Shown: positions 23,982 to 35,312 of the stretch, piece after piece
How the letters are laid out: the number at the start of each line of letters is the position of its first letter
Position numbering within the stretch: position 1 is the first letter of the stretch
DNA from: Acheta domesticus
Taxonomy: Eukaryota; Arthropoda; Insecta; Orthoptera; Gryllidae
Length of the DNA: 64,000 nucleotides
Direction of reading: 5' to 3'
Assembly (NCBI GenBank): GCA_031308135.1
Contig: JAHLJT010008756.1
Location: forward strand, 106,109,271-106,173,270
Position numbers and translations under genes: made by a program
The notes under the pieces: model-generated
Seen by the model: only the letters and a program-made list of their open reading frames with translations
What the model was told of the DNA's origin: nothing
Databases searched by the model: none

Positions 23982-26276
23982 CAGGGTGGCCAGCGAACCT
24001 GGAATCCTTGAAAACCGGGAATTTGATTTGAAAATCGGGATTTTTCGTTTTTTCTGATTTACTGATTTTCCCACTTTTAACACGAATTCACATACGTCAT
24101 CGCATTCATTAACGTGCATGATTTAACTCGATAGACGATAATGGCGGGAGTTAAAATCGAAATATGTGCGAAAAAATTCAGAAATATATGCTTTAGGATT
24201 GCGAAGTCTATGACTCGCGGGGTCACAGGATGTCAAATATTGCCGCGTGTGTATATATCGGTTTTTCTTTCTTGGCGCGTGGGGGGGTGTCAACAAAATG
24301 GAATATCTCACGGTATTTCGCGTCGTTCCCGGTTATGCCGCTAGAAGTCCCATGATTGCGCGACTGTATAGAGCAGTGCTGGCGATCACCCAATTACTGG
24401 TCGTGAAATTTGACTACATAATGTGTTAGGACCTATTTACTACATATTTTTGGATTTATCCCCATTTTTTGAATCAAGGTTTTACAATATGGATTTATTC
24501 TGTAAAAAAATCGCAGTTTTTTTGGTGCAGCATTACGTTACTTTCTCTGTACTACGTACATTACTCAGTATATATGAACGTATTCGAGAAATTAAGAATA
24601 AATTTTGCTAAATTTCTGGGCTCTACTCATGATGTATGGTCTACCATTTTTCAAGTAGGTTGGTCTTTTTATGCCATATACCATTGAGAATTTGCTGACA
24701 AATTGGTGAAGTGTGAATAGGTGTAGTAAAGCTTTTGAGTACCAGGTGATTAAATGTTTTTTCAATCCATATAAACTGTGTTAAGTATAAAAAACTAAAT
24801 CCGTTTTGAAAAAATCTGGAGCTATTGAAACTTCATTCAAATTCATGTAAAAACTATTAAAATCCTAAATATTATTACTTACATTTTTTTAAATTGTTGT
24901 ATTGCAAGATCGATTAGATATGTTATCTTCAAAATTCCAAAAATTAAGGTATCTGAGATGTTTCAAGTAAATATGAAGATTTATTAATACTGAAAATCCA
25001 AAACCTTTATTGAAAATGGAAATCTTACAATGTTATTAAGCGTTCTTTTTTTATTACCTTGTAATTAATCAAAATAAATTATCATATTTTAGTAATCTTG
25101 AAAATAGAATTTGGAAGACAGAAAATACACACCTCGTTAAGTCTCATGTCGACTGCGAAATGTCTATTTTCAAAAAGTATTCACACTTGCGTGTTAAAAA
25201 CTAATATTTTTCACGGCAGAATCGACATTGTTCCAAAAGCAATGTAAGGAATACGGCACCTCAAGCGCTGCTTTGACATCTGTCCAGAGATCTATTTTCC
25301 GGATGAAAGAGTAGTTTCTTGAACATTTCAAGCGGAATATATTAATCAATCACAAATATTTCCTAGAAAAACAAAAATAACAGAATTTTTTTAAAACTAA
25401 TTTTTGTACAAAATTTTACACCCTACTCCACAATTGCGAGAGAGGTGCACGAGAAACATAGTTTGGTTTAGTAACGAACAGAAAACTAGTGGTGGTAAAG
25501 CAGCACGTATTTTCACGCAAAATTACGCGAAAAGTATTCAAATTTTAGAAATATTGTACATGACTTTATTACACAATCTATCTTTAAGGAACAGATTTCA
25601 TTAAGGAAAAATCTCTATCTCCAGAAATGTAGGCCTAGTTGTAGGAAGACGCCGAAGAGATTTGCATTTCTGCAATTTTCGAGAAGTCAGGGTTTTCAAC
25701 GAACATGAGATCTGCACCATTCTCTTAAACATTCTTCACACTATCCAACAACAAAATTTAATCCATGTTTTTGAAAATGTCTCAGGGACTTCATGTAAAG
25801 TACCCCCCCCCCCCAATCAAAATATTGGATTGATGTTCAATGGGCCGCTACATCACCCAGAACGATCGATTAATATCAGTTTTGGACCAAATTGGCTGAA
25901 CGGTTTAGCCGCAAGCTTTGTTCACGGACAGACGGATGGGCAGACAGACGTTTTGTCGTCAATCGATTTTTCGGTATAGACTCACAAAACATAGATGCAA
26001 ACATAGACTTTACACCGCGTGTAATAGGATTTGTTTCTAAATTTAGCAACTGGATCTATCCATTTTTTGCTTACTAGCCCTGTGCTAAGAGTTTCTTTTC
26101 GGAAATTCGTTTTTTCCGCGCAGCATTACATAACTTTCTCTCTACTTTGTAACCGGTAGCAAGAAACTAAAAAGTGTTGTAATGTGCGAAATAGAACATG
26201 GAAAATCGATAATCTCAAACCTGGAAAACCGGGGAAAAACCTTGAATTTCAAAAAGCCAGATTGCTGGTCACCCTG
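23982..26276. mobile_element. hAT-like element, CAGGGTGGCCAG ends
   Basis: The left end CAGGGTGGCCAGCGAACCTG and the right end ...GCCAGATTGCTGGTCACCCTG are imperfect inverted repeats, with AAAACCGGG-type blocks inside each. CAGGG starts fit hAT; an 8-bp duplication cannot be shown cleanly (ACATAATG against CATTTAAT). The interior has no transposase ORF and includes a poly(C) run at 25802-25814. A related fragment is at 42990-43823. Confidence 0.5.
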
Positions 26277-26891
26277 CATTTAATGTCTTAAAAATTCCTC
26301 GACAACTCGGATGTTTTTTGTGAAAATTAACTGAAAATTCCGAATTTGCAAGAATGCTCAAACGCCATTTTCTCAAATTGCGTTTGTTCTAGTTTCATAT
26401 CCAGGGAAAAAATATATTGAGATGAGAAGTGACGAAAGCATAACGGAGTGCCTGCCTTGCCTGCCCGTTCGCTGCAAGCCGCCGGGAATAGCAGTGCCTG
26501 GTCTCCGCGTTGAGGAAGCGGCCCCTCCCCCACCGGGCGGATGACGCGGTGCGGCGTGGAAGGGGGAGTGGAATGAGGTGTTTTCGAAATTTGACTTTAC
26601 GACGCTCCAATTTATCCGATTTGCATGTTTGATACGCCGTTGGATTCTGGAAGCTTGTCGCCATCGCGCTATAAGCCCACATTTTTTAAATTGTTCCCGG
26701 AAGTACGAGAAAAAATACAAGGTTTTTTTAAGGGCTTCGTAGCGTAAAATTCTATTTTAAAAGGATTCAAATGCCGTTTACAGATCGAAAATCGGACCAT
26801 TTGTTCAGACGTTATTGGTAAAGTAAATTTTACTAAATTTGGTGCTGCTACGTGGTGGCGACAAATTGAATTACTGTCGGTACATTTAGCC

Positions 26892-28500
26892 TTAAAGTTT
26901 GCTAAGAAAGAAGCGATTCTCTCCCAGATGCTGTCTGTCATCAGTGATTTTAGCAATGACATTTGCATGAAGTTTGGTCTTGACAAGTGTGCAGAAATCA
27001 ATTTAAAAAGAGGCAAACTGACTACATCAGAGAAGATTGAAGTTGATACACACACTGTGATTCAAGATCTTGGACCAGGTAAAATTTACAGATATCTGGG
27101 AATTGAAGAATGTGAGACCATCTCGAACGCTACAATGAGAGAGAGAATTCACAGGTAGTATTACAGAAGAGTGAGACTGGTCCTACAGTCCGCTGTGAAT
27201 TCCAGGAATAAATATCAGCAATAGGTAGTTTGGCAGTGCCTGTAGCCGAATAGTTTCGGACTAGTGGTCTGGACTGAGCAAGAAATTCGCATCATGGATC
27301 GAAAAACCAGAAAACTGCTAACAATGAATCGTGTCACCCACCCTTGAGCTGATGTACATAGACTTCGTGTCACGTAAGGAAGGAGGAAGAGGCCTCAGAC
27401 AAATTGAGGTCTCCTGGCACAACACAATAGTCGGAATGGAAAAGTATGTAGTCAGCCATCAAGGTGACCCCCTCTAATGAGACAGGTCGTGAAATCTAAG
27501 ACAGAGGCATTGTTAGTGTAGCAAGAAGTATTGCGAACAAGACTGCAAGAGACACAAAATGACAGAGACACTGAACTTCTGATGCTACTTAACATGAAAT
27601 GTTAGACACAAAAAATGTTAAAGAAATCTTAGAGAGACAAACCACTCCACGGACAATATTTGAAAGGAATGGACAGCACAAATCGATATAAATCAATCAT
27701 TTATGTGACTTAAAAGGGGAAGAATGAAGCCAGAATTGGAAGCACTTGTAATAGCTGCCGACGATCAGGCTTTGAGAACACAACATTATGATAAAGCAGT
27801 TCTTAAAATTCCCCAAGATGATAAATGCCGCCAGGAACACAGAAACTATTGATCATTCTGTCTCAACCCATCCAATCCTTGAAAAGACATGACAGGGTAT
27901 GATGCTACTTCCACTGGCAGATCTGTACTGCCCTCGAAGTTCCAAACACATGCCCCAAGTGGTATGAACACCCACCAAAACCGGTGACGTCTGTTGGATT
28001 GTGTACGATATTGTATGACCAACAAATTCAAACTGATCGCCCAATAGTGGCAAACAAGCTGGATATAGTTATCCGGGATTTGAAGGAAAAAAATCGTGTC
28101 TACTTGTAGACGTTGTTGTGCCATGCGATCAGAACGTTGTTACGAAAGATGAAGAGAAACGTCTTAAATACAGAGTTTGGAAATTGAGATCAGCCGAATG
28201 GGGGGGCGTAAAAGCACAGGTTGTACCGATAGTCATCAGAGCTCTGGGATTTGTTCCGCAAAATTTGTGTAAGAACTTGTCTAAACTCCCAGGTAATTCA
28301 AAAGACTGGGAAGTGCAAGAAATTGCTTTATTTGGAACAGCCCACATTTTGCGAGAAGTATTGTAGAGGCACAGATAGTCCCTAGATCTGCCCCTTGGGT
28401 AGCTGGTTGCAACCTGGAGTAGATTTTATTTCGAGCCGACTCTTAACATCTTTAGTTGTGATGTAGTGGAATAATAATCAAAAGCAACAACAACAACCAG
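26892..28500 (+). pseudogene. R4/R2-like retrotransposon, segment 3 (RT end, endonuclease, 3' tail)
   Basis: Resumes at TTAA after the 8.4-kb insertion: LKFAKKEAILSQMLSVISDF, CMKFGLDKCAEINLKRGKL, IYRYLGIEE and YYRRVRLVLQSAVNSRNKYQ (RT thumb region), then DRKTRKLLTMN, TELLMLLNMK, GRMKPELEALVIAADDQALR, a damaged zinc motif, ILYDQQIQTDRPIVANKLD, IVIRDL, KYRVWKLR and GALGFVPQNLCKNLSKLPG to a stop at 28364-28366. The 3' tail is AATAATAATCAAAAGCAACAACAACAACC near 28470-28498. Stops and frameshifts throughout. With segments 1 and 2 this makes a roughly 4.1-kb retrotransposon once the insertions are removed. Confidence 0.85.
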
Positions 28501-29092
28501 TTCAGATGAACAACTCAAGCTACTGGTTAAGTTACTAATGTAATCAAGGCTTCTTTCTTTCATTCAAGTGAAGTCAGCCTGCAAACTTTTGGTTCGGACT
28601 GGATCAGTGAATCTTCTAGGATTTCTTGTTCACATTTCGAATGTGATAGTTCCCGAACAATTACTTCTGCAAAATGATTAAATAACTCTACAGCAAAATA
28701 ACTAATAAGCAGCATTTTCAAGCATTTCTGTTGGAGAGTAACATGTCACAAGAAAACTTGGCCCATAGGTAAAAATTGATTTCAGTGTAAAAGTCTTACC
28801 AGAGAACATTCATATTCTTTGTAATAAAAATAGTGTTGAGTAGTGTAATTACCCAGGTGATACTCAAAATACTGTTTGATGTCAGGGTTGAGAATGATCT
28901 TTCAAAAATATCTGTTCTAATTAAATTGTAATGTCTCCGAAATTGTACCATAAAAAACCCTTTTCTTATAACATTCTAATGTCATACTCAGAAAACTGCT
29001 GAACAATGTTGTAAAATATTAAGTGTTAAGATATTTGTAAGTTATAATAGTGATGTTTAAATAACAATTATTTGTTTTGCTTTTTCTTCCAG
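28501..29092 (+). other. Unique end of the giant Cdk1-like intron
   Basis: AT-rich with no repeat partner seen. It contains the branch-point region and polypyrimidine tract tttgctttttcttccag before 29093. Confidence 0.6.
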
Positions 29093-29203
29093 AAAATGTT
29101 GGAATACAATCCTTCTGAGCGCATATCAGCAAAAAGTGCTGTTAATCACCCATACTTCAGTACCCTTGACAAGTCGTCATTACCATGTGCTCTTGTGAAG
29201 TGA
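29093..29203 (+). CDS. Cdk1: Cyclin-dependent kinase (Cdk1-like), terminal exon
   Basis: This last exon encodes 36 residues and a TGA stop: [20 protein letters not shown], then YFSTLDK and a nine-residue tail. KML.Y.P..RISAK.A..HPYF is the CDK subdomain XI signature containing the invariant Arg. A strong acceptor (tttttcttccag) precedes 29093. It joins in phase to the exon ending GLDLLQ at 4318, across a 24.8-kb intron. Total C-lobe length matches the family. The short tail is not a feature I can assign. Cdk1 rather than Cdk2 is favoured by the exon-2 wording TPTEEIWPGV. A transcript would settle whether the giant intron is spliced as drawn. Confidence 0.9.
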   Translation, partial: KMLEYNPSERISAKSAVNHPYFSTLDKSSLPCALVK

Positions 29204-29875
29204 AGTTGTGAAATGAATACCTTTTTTCTGTAGCTGAACATTGTGGTCAGCTGTGACTCTGCGTGTGTATGAGTGTACCCAAGTTCATCTACACATATTG
29301 TACATTAAAGATATCATGGACTACTTATTACAAACAATTTTCAAAACAAACCAAAAAAAAAAGTACGTTGTGTAAGTTACTTCCTAAGGATTGAATGTTG
29401 TGCGTGTTTAGTGTGAATGTCTAGTGTCTTCAACTACTGTTCTTTTTGTGTGAAATTCTACCATACTTGTAATGAATCTTCAATATTTCACTCTTCAATA
29501 CCAATCTTGCAAACCACTTATAATTTGGCATAGGATAGGATTTAAAATTACATATCCAACAAAGATTTCATAAACTTTTATGTGTATTCTAGCAATAGTG
29601 TGCGTTAAGAATGTATGCAGTGTTTTGACTGCTACAGATATTTTATATTTTGTATTGAATGTTAGGTGTTTATAAACTGTAAAAATATGAACTTGCGATT
29701 CAATCACTAGGATGTAGTAATAATTTTTAAAATGTGTTAGGTTATTTTTCTATTTTTATTTAGTAAATGCATAAAAAGAATGTTTATCTTTCTGAAATAT
29801 ACCTGGAACTGTTCCATCCAGTTTTTGTATGTACATGTACCAAAGCATACAATAAAGCCTTTTTGTAACACCAAC
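29204..29875 (+). other. Probable 3' UTR of the Cdk1-like gene
   Basis: The stretch after the stop is AT-rich and has no recognisable repeat or ORF. An ATTAAA variant signal occurs at 29304-29309 and a canonical AATAAA at 29851-29856, followed by a T-rich segment. Use of the distal signal would give a UTR of about 670 nt. Assigned from position and signals only. Confidence 0.6.
29851..29856 (+). promoter_or_regulatory. Polyadenylation signal AATAAA
   Basis: A canonical hexamer lies about 650 nt after the Cdk1-like stop codon and is followed by gcctttttgt, a U-rich downstream context. It is the best candidate for the main cleavage site. Confidence 0.55.
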
Positions 29876-29879
29876 TTGA

Positions 29880-32170
29880 TTAGGTATCAAGTAGAATGCT
29901 ACTGCTCAGGAAGGTGGGGAAGGGAACTTCATGTAAGATACATCCTGCATACATATGATACTTGGCTAGCTCTGCTGGAGTTTGAAAGGAAGGAGATTGT
30001 GAGACTGGCCAACACTACCTAGGGCCAACCTGCTCATTGTCTGAAGTGGCGACAGCAGATTGGAACCTCTGCAACATGCAGGAGAGGAACTAGGACAGTT
30101 CGTTGTTGCAACCAGTAATGGTTGAAGTTCAGAATAGTTTGAGAGTGAGTGTTGGGAGCCAAACGCATTTAAAAATTTATTTGTGTAGACTTCTTTCTTA
30201 TGTTTTGCTGGTCATATTGTGTACAAGAAATGGACAAAATTCAGTTGGAACTTCCAATTATAACTTATGATGTCATTGTTAAAGTTCATTGCAATTCAAT
30301 TCTGGCCTTGTCAAGAGATGATTGCATCATGCAAGTGTGCATTGCTGGGAAGCTTTTTCCACCTTTACATAGTGAAATCTTGACTTTAGTATTTATTAAA
30401 AGGTCAGTATTTAAATTCCCAAAATATTTTAATCTGTAACATCAAATTAAGACATGTCAATCAATATAATGAAACGTGTATATGATTTACTTTTTTTAAT
30501 GTAAAAAATCAATATTGTGTTTATTAACCCAAAGATATCATTAAACATTTGAAAACTGCAATATTTATGTAAGTAGTTATTAAAACCAATATCTCAGTGT
30601 CTCCTGAAGGGATCGGCATTCTGTAGCAACATTAAGTCTTTTGCTACGAGTAGAAGCTATGTTGCTTCTCGCCACAGTTATGAATGCCAAATAACTTCAA
30701 ACACTGCAAATGTTGCTAACTCCCGCTATTCACAAACATTCTCCTCCAGACCAATGTTATGGCCTTGCTTGAAAAAATGCCTGAATCACAGTGCTCCTCA
30801 TTGTCTTGGTTGAATAACACATCAAATTTTGTCATCAGCATATTGTTAATTATTTTGGAAGGCTTTAATTACCGATGATTACATCAGCGTCAGATCTCTA
30901 GTGTTCTATGAGAAAATGTGGAAGTCAAAATATCAGCATAAGCTGCCTGGGTCTGGGACACCAAGTGGACAACCTTGGTCTAGAAGTCTAGTGACAGGTA
31001 CACTTGGGAGTTTTGGGTAACTACCCGACACTAGAAAAATCGTCATATAATTGAAATTAACTTTTTAAGCTGCATTATTGCATCAAGAGATTTTGAGAAC
31101 ATTACTTGTGAAATCTACTGAAACCTATTGTGCATCCAAGCAGGTCATTGCAGTACCAAGTCTTATGGAGTGTTGCCCTCTTTTTATCCAATACAATTTT
31201 ACACAAGATCCTCTTTCTATCACTGGGTTGCCAATTCATAAGGTTCGGTGTTATTTGGCTCGTCCATCCTGTTTCATGCGCAAATATTTAACATGTTTAC
31301 TGAACGATAGCTTCAGTTGTGTTAACCATTGAAAACGAACCAGTTTCCCAGTTTTTTTTTACCAGTTATTCCGAGAACTTATGAATGTGATGGTTATTTT
31401 GTAATTGAATTTAATGTTTGGTTTCGAAGAAATTTATTATGAATTACAGCAAAGTGTTTACTTCTACATTTTGACGCTCTTAAATTTTCACCATGCGAGA
31501 AACTGTTTTTATTGAAGAAAACCCCAAACTAACAGCCGATGAAATGACATGGGAAGTCCAACTTTTGATACGAGGCTCGTACGAACGTTTCTGTACGAAT
31601 CATAGTGAGTTACGGTGATAATGGCGATGATTTTGTGCGCTCGGAATGAATATCTCATGTTCGGAGATTTTCAATAAGTTTGCGATTCTAAACAGGCGGT
31701 AGGGAAAAGAAAAAGAGAGTTTTTATTTTTGAATTCCACTTATTATAAAAATTGAAATACAAATAAACCTATTTAAAAAATGAATTAAAATTTTACAATT
31801 GAGCGTTCGTGCAAAAAACAAACCTGCCCATCGGAGAAAAGAGAAAGTTCTCTGTAATTTCTTTAGAGGTCAAAAAAATGGTTATATTAGTTACAGAAAT
31901 TGTGGTAGATTTGTCTATTTGGAGAAATAAAAAATTGCACACAAACTGCAGTAAAATAATTTATCACAATCAAATGTGATATTAGTAATCGTATTTTATA
32001 CAAAAGCCAACATGTCCGCAGGTGCTTTGGCCCAAAGCTAAGTTGACCAGTCGTCCTCCTTTAAGGACGACAGTACTTTTGTAGGTTCTGTCCTTCCTCG
32101 AAAAGCGTCCTCCTTTTCGATATTTTAAAACTGTGTTAATCAAGTGAGAAATCAAGATTTAATGTTCATA
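29880..32170. other. Intergenic, no gene recognised
   Basis: Downstream of the Cdk1-like polyadenylation signal. Short open frames (for example 30200-30439 and 31492-31614) have no recognisable domain, splice context or homologous copy in the window. Confidence 0.45.
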
Positions 32171-32175
32171 TGCTA

Positions 32176-32386
32176 TGGTCCGATTAAAAGAAGTTGGTGA
32201 TTGACAGTTGCGAATGGAAAGGAGCGATGTTTACAGGTTGCTTACCACTCTGCACGTGATCCCGGCACATTAAATTATCACTTGCAGTAAATACTTATAG
32301 AAGTAACACAGTCGTATACTCATATTGTATGAAGCAACAGCTTCAGAAGCACCATTTTCAATCACCAACTTATTTTAATCGGACCA
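32176..32386. mobile_element. 211-bp Tc1/mariner-type MITE
   Basis: Inverted ends TGGTCCGATTAAAAGAAGTT and its near complement AACTTATTTTAATCGGACCA, about 29 bp in all, flanked by TA (32174-32175 and 32387-32388). The same ends border the larger element at 45656-46793, which carries a transposase relic, so this is a deletion derivative of that family. Confidence 0.8.
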
Positions 32387-32571
32387 TAGCTGCAGCAGTT
32401 ACCGTAAAATATAATATAAAGGATATTTCTTGCCCCAAAAATTGTTAGAAAATGCTAGAAAGACAAAAAATATTCATTCAATGGGAAAATACTCTTTTAA
32501 TTAAATAATTAAACGCGGTTTAAGCATAATTCCTATATTTTTTTAATTAATAAAATGTTTCATGTATTTAC

Positions 32572-33728
32572 TGTGATATACCAAAATATTTTGTCAATAA
32601 CATTGGCTGTAAATGGGTTGGGTAAAAGGGTCTGCTAATGGCAATATACAGCCTTAGCAACGCCGGCGTAGTGGTTGGCAAGGTCAGTAAACTACATTCA
32701 GGCCTTGAATAGGTGGGGGCGCTGGCTAGAAAGACATAAAATAATGTGGGATTGGTCTGAAAAGGAATGACTATCGAGGGCGTGGCTACTCGGTTTGATA
32801 AGAGCTGAATGGATTGGCTAAGGGAGAATAGACTGTGGAATTTTGTCGTTTTGTTTTAAAAAAGAGGAACCAAGGACGGATACCGAAGCGTTGAGGGCGG
32901 AAAAAACGGTGGAGAAAAGGACATTCTGATAGAGGTCGTCGAATAGTACAGATCGCTCGCGAGATTAACATCAGGGGAGTGGGACTTGTAAGTTGTGACG
33001 TAAGACTCAATAGTTTTTCGGACTGTGAAAGTTGATGGGTAGAGGTAAATTTGATGAGGACTTTGAAAGTTTCTTTTATATTGCGGTGTTTGACTTTAAT
33101 GTTTTACCACTAGTTGGGGAGGACTAGGAACACTAAATATCACGTAAGAACCAATAGATATTCTAGGTAGTGAGGGCTGGATTCGTCGGCAGCGTCGCAA
33201 GATTAGAAGAGAGAAGCGGGACTTGGGATCACCTGCATTCAAGTGAGAAGAGACTGCGGGGCGTTGGCGACCAAGATATTAGATAAGTACTGCAGTACAA
33301 AAGATATATTTTAAAACGAGGTTATGACCTAAGGACAAAACAATTGTCAATAGAAGTAAATAAATTGTTAAATTTCTCTTTTGGAAATGAAAAGATTTTC
33401 ATTTGGTCAATCACAATTGTTAAGTAGTTAGAGATAGATAATTATTCCCTTTCAGATTCCTCGCCATACTGTATAGTTGGCAGATCAAGTAATCAGCTAT
33501 CTAGTCGATAGCGATTATCCATAACGGGACCCATTGACCCAGCTAGCCGGACATTTATCCATTTGTTAAAATTAGCTGTGGAAGCATTGGTTTTAATTAA
33601 CGTAACCTGTTCCTGGCGCCCAAAATTTTACTATAAATTCGGAACGGGTCACGATTATAACCGTCCTAAGGTGAATGATGTCAACGATCTCGTAATAGTC
33701 TATGACGAGACATTGTTGGTACATTTCA
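32572..33728 (+). mobile_element. Solo LTR, copy A (1157 bp)
   Basis: Begins TGTGATATACCAAAATAT and ends GTTGGTACATTTCA (TG...CA), flanked by TTAC on both sides (32568-32571, 33729-33732). A second copy of about 1.18 kb with its own 4-bp duplication is at 49844-51022. TG...CA ends plus a 4-bp duplication fit a Ty3/Gypsy-type LTR. No internal region or second LTR adjoins, so recombination to a solo LTR is likely. Strand is arbitrary but consistent between copies. Confidence 0.85.
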
Positions 33729-33767
33729 TTACATTGCACTTTTTTCTTAAATTGAAGGGCTTACTGC

Positions 33768-33942
33768 CAGTGGCGTATCTACGGTATGGCAGGCATGGCA
33801 CGTGCCATGGGCGCCACTCACTAGGGGCGCTATTACAGTATACCCGTTGAAACAAATAACAACCACCTTAATTTCAAGCATCCCCACATGGGCGCAAATT
33901 CTATGCTTGTCATGGGCGCCTGAATATGTAGATACGCCTCTG
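33768..33942. mobile_element. 175-bp hAT MITE
   Basis: Ends CAGTGGCGTATCTACGG and ...GTAGATACGCCTCTG are inverted repeats of about 15 bp. The flanks CTTACTGC (33760-33767) and CTTAGTGC (33943-33950) are an 8-bp duplication with one mismatch, diagnostic of hAT. The interior has inverted GGCACGTGCC/GGGCGCC motifs and no ORF. Confidence 0.85.
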
Positions 33943-34010
33943 CTTAGTGCATGAAGGTGTTTACGCAAAATTTTGTAATTTTTACTTTTATCGTCAAAAC
34001 AAGTTTTCTG

Positions 34011-34348
34011 GGAGTTTCCTATTAGTTGCTTTACTAGATTTTATAAAAATCCCAATATTTTTCGAAATATTTGATGTGAAGGTGTCAACGCATTGCACAT
34101 AGGAAACGGTGTATGCAAGGTGTTATCTCACAGTTTACAAGCAAGGTGTTAACATTTGGCAGTTTTTTACACGCGATCGTGAAGCGGTGCACGAGTTGGT
34201 GGCGTCGACGGAAAAAGCGATTTCGGAGTTTCCTGTTAGTTTTTGTTCGAAGAACATGTGCGGTCGGCAAATTCTGAATGTTGTTTTGTTGTATTTTTAT
34301 GACATATTGTGATTTTCATCAAAAGTAGTAAAGCAACTAATAGGAAAC
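34011..34348. repeat. Small palindromic repeat
   Basis: AGTTTCCTATTAGTTGCTTT near 34012-34032 recurs inverted as AAAGCAACTAATAGGAAACT at 34329-34348. Motifs GTTAACACCTT/GGTGTCAAC recur between 34080 and 34740, including a 12-bp perfect stem AGGTGTCAACTT/AAGTTGACACCT at 34524-34550. Confidence 0.6.
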
Positions 34349-34350
34349 TT

Positions 34351-35187
34351 TTAGAAAAGTAGTTTTGGTGGCAAAACTAAAAATTGAGTTAACATCTTTA
34401 TGCACTAAGCTCTTCATTTTTAAAATAAACACAGTTTTCAGATTACTTTCCATCAGAAAATATTCCCAGAGTAGAGTTAACACCTTCCTGCAGTGTGTTT
34501 CTTTATGTCTCCTTACTGGCAATAGGTGTCAACTTTGTAAGTTGACACCTTCTTCCAAAAAGGGATGTGAATATGTTGTAGTTATATTAGAGGCAAGAGG
34601 ACAGATGGTACACCAAATAATTTAGACCAAGGAAAGAAAAATATAAAAAAGAAATTATTTCCAATAACATTTTTAAAGTTTCCAAGAAAGTTTACTATAC
34701 TTCAAATATCTCTTTTGCGCATTTTCTGAGTTAACATCTTCTTGCACTACGCCCTTCAATTTGTTCTTGCAAAAGCAAACATGTCCAACTTTTAATCTGG
34801 AATATCGTCGTAATTATAAATAATTTGATGGCAGTATTCGTAGTTTTGTAGAGCATATATTTCTTGAAAAGGCGATGTGTTAAGGCGCGGCTCGTCATTA
34901 AAGGCTGTAAGGCGGAGCCTTCCCTATAAAAATCGCCACCCAAAAGAAATTTACAATTATATTTGTAAATGAATTTATGTATTAATAATGGATTTCTGAG
35001 TTATAGTATGTAACAATCATACCAAAAATATTCTCTGTCGATTAGTTAACGGCCGTCCGTAACGCATTTGAAGCTGTTGACAGGGAAGAGAAAAGCATAG
35101 GCTCCCACTTCGTTCCGTCATATGGCCTGTGTAAAACGACATAAGGCGTGACGTCATGCATTCACTGCGTGGGCTTATGGGCGACCG
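34351..35187. other. No gene recognised; repeats of a GAGTTAACA-CTT motif
   Basis: The motif GAGTTAACATCTT.(A/T)TGCACTA occurs at about 34387 and 34730, with a related one at 34476. Otherwise AT-rich DNA with nothing recognised. Confidence 0.4.
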
Positions 35188-35312
35188 AAGGCTGGCAGCA
35201 CGAAGTCTACAAGACTTCGTGGCTGGCAGCCTTTAAGTGTGGGCTTGACGTCTGATGGGATGCTCACCAGATAGCATTACTATGCAGCTCACAGTAATGC
35301 TACCTGGTGAGC
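35188..35312. other. Two adjacent hairpins
   Basis: Hairpin 1: AAGGCTGGCAGCACGAAGTC (35188-) against AGACTTCGTGGCTGGCAGCC (35212-), with a perfect 9-bp inner stem and a 3-nt loop. Hairpin 2: GCTCACCAGATAGCATTACT (35262-35281) against AGTAATGCTACCTGGTGAGC (35293-35312), a 20-bp stem with one mismatch and an 11-nt loop. Confidence 0.8.

Larger units (their letters stand above)
18492..26891. mobile_element. 8.4-kb TTAA-flanked element with ~500-bp terminal inverted repeats
   Basis: The element starts GGCTAAATGTACCGA and ends with its reverse complement. TTAA lies on both sides (18488-18491, 26892-26895). The inverted arms (about 18492-19024 and 26388-26891) share the GC-rich core, AAGCTTCCAGAATCCAACG/rc and a tail up to tgaaactag. 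Excision of the element and one TTAA rejoins the reverse-transcriptase ORF of the host retrotransposon. TTAA targets fit piggyBac, Kolobok or Sola3; the ends do not let me choose. No transposase is recognised. Most of the interior consists of later insertions (Sola-like, LINE, hAT-like). Confidence 0.75.
4319..29092 (+). other. 24.8-kb last intron of the Cdk1-like gene, packed with nested mobile elements
   Basis: The intron has a GT start at 4319 and an AG end at 29092, and the flanking exons are in phase. It holds, in order, a SINE, microsatellites, LINE and Harbinger fragments, a palindromic Sola-like element, an R4-like non-LTR retrotransposon in + orientation, and two large elements inserted within that retrotransposon. 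Roughly 28501-29092 and 4319-5329 look like unique intron sequence. The R4-like element and the gene share orientation. Confidence 0.8.

Noticed and set aside
27233..27310. tRNA-like string (GTAGCCGAATAGTTTCGG...GGATCGAA)
   Set aside because: It does not fold as a cloverleaf by eye and falls inside the coding frame of the R4-like retrotransposon.
30200..30439. 79-codon ORF downstream of Cdk1
   Set aside because: No domain, splice context or second copy; AT-rich chance ORF is the simpler reading.
31492..31614. 41-codon ORF METVFIEENPK-like
   Set aside because: Too short and without support from a second copy or splice sites.
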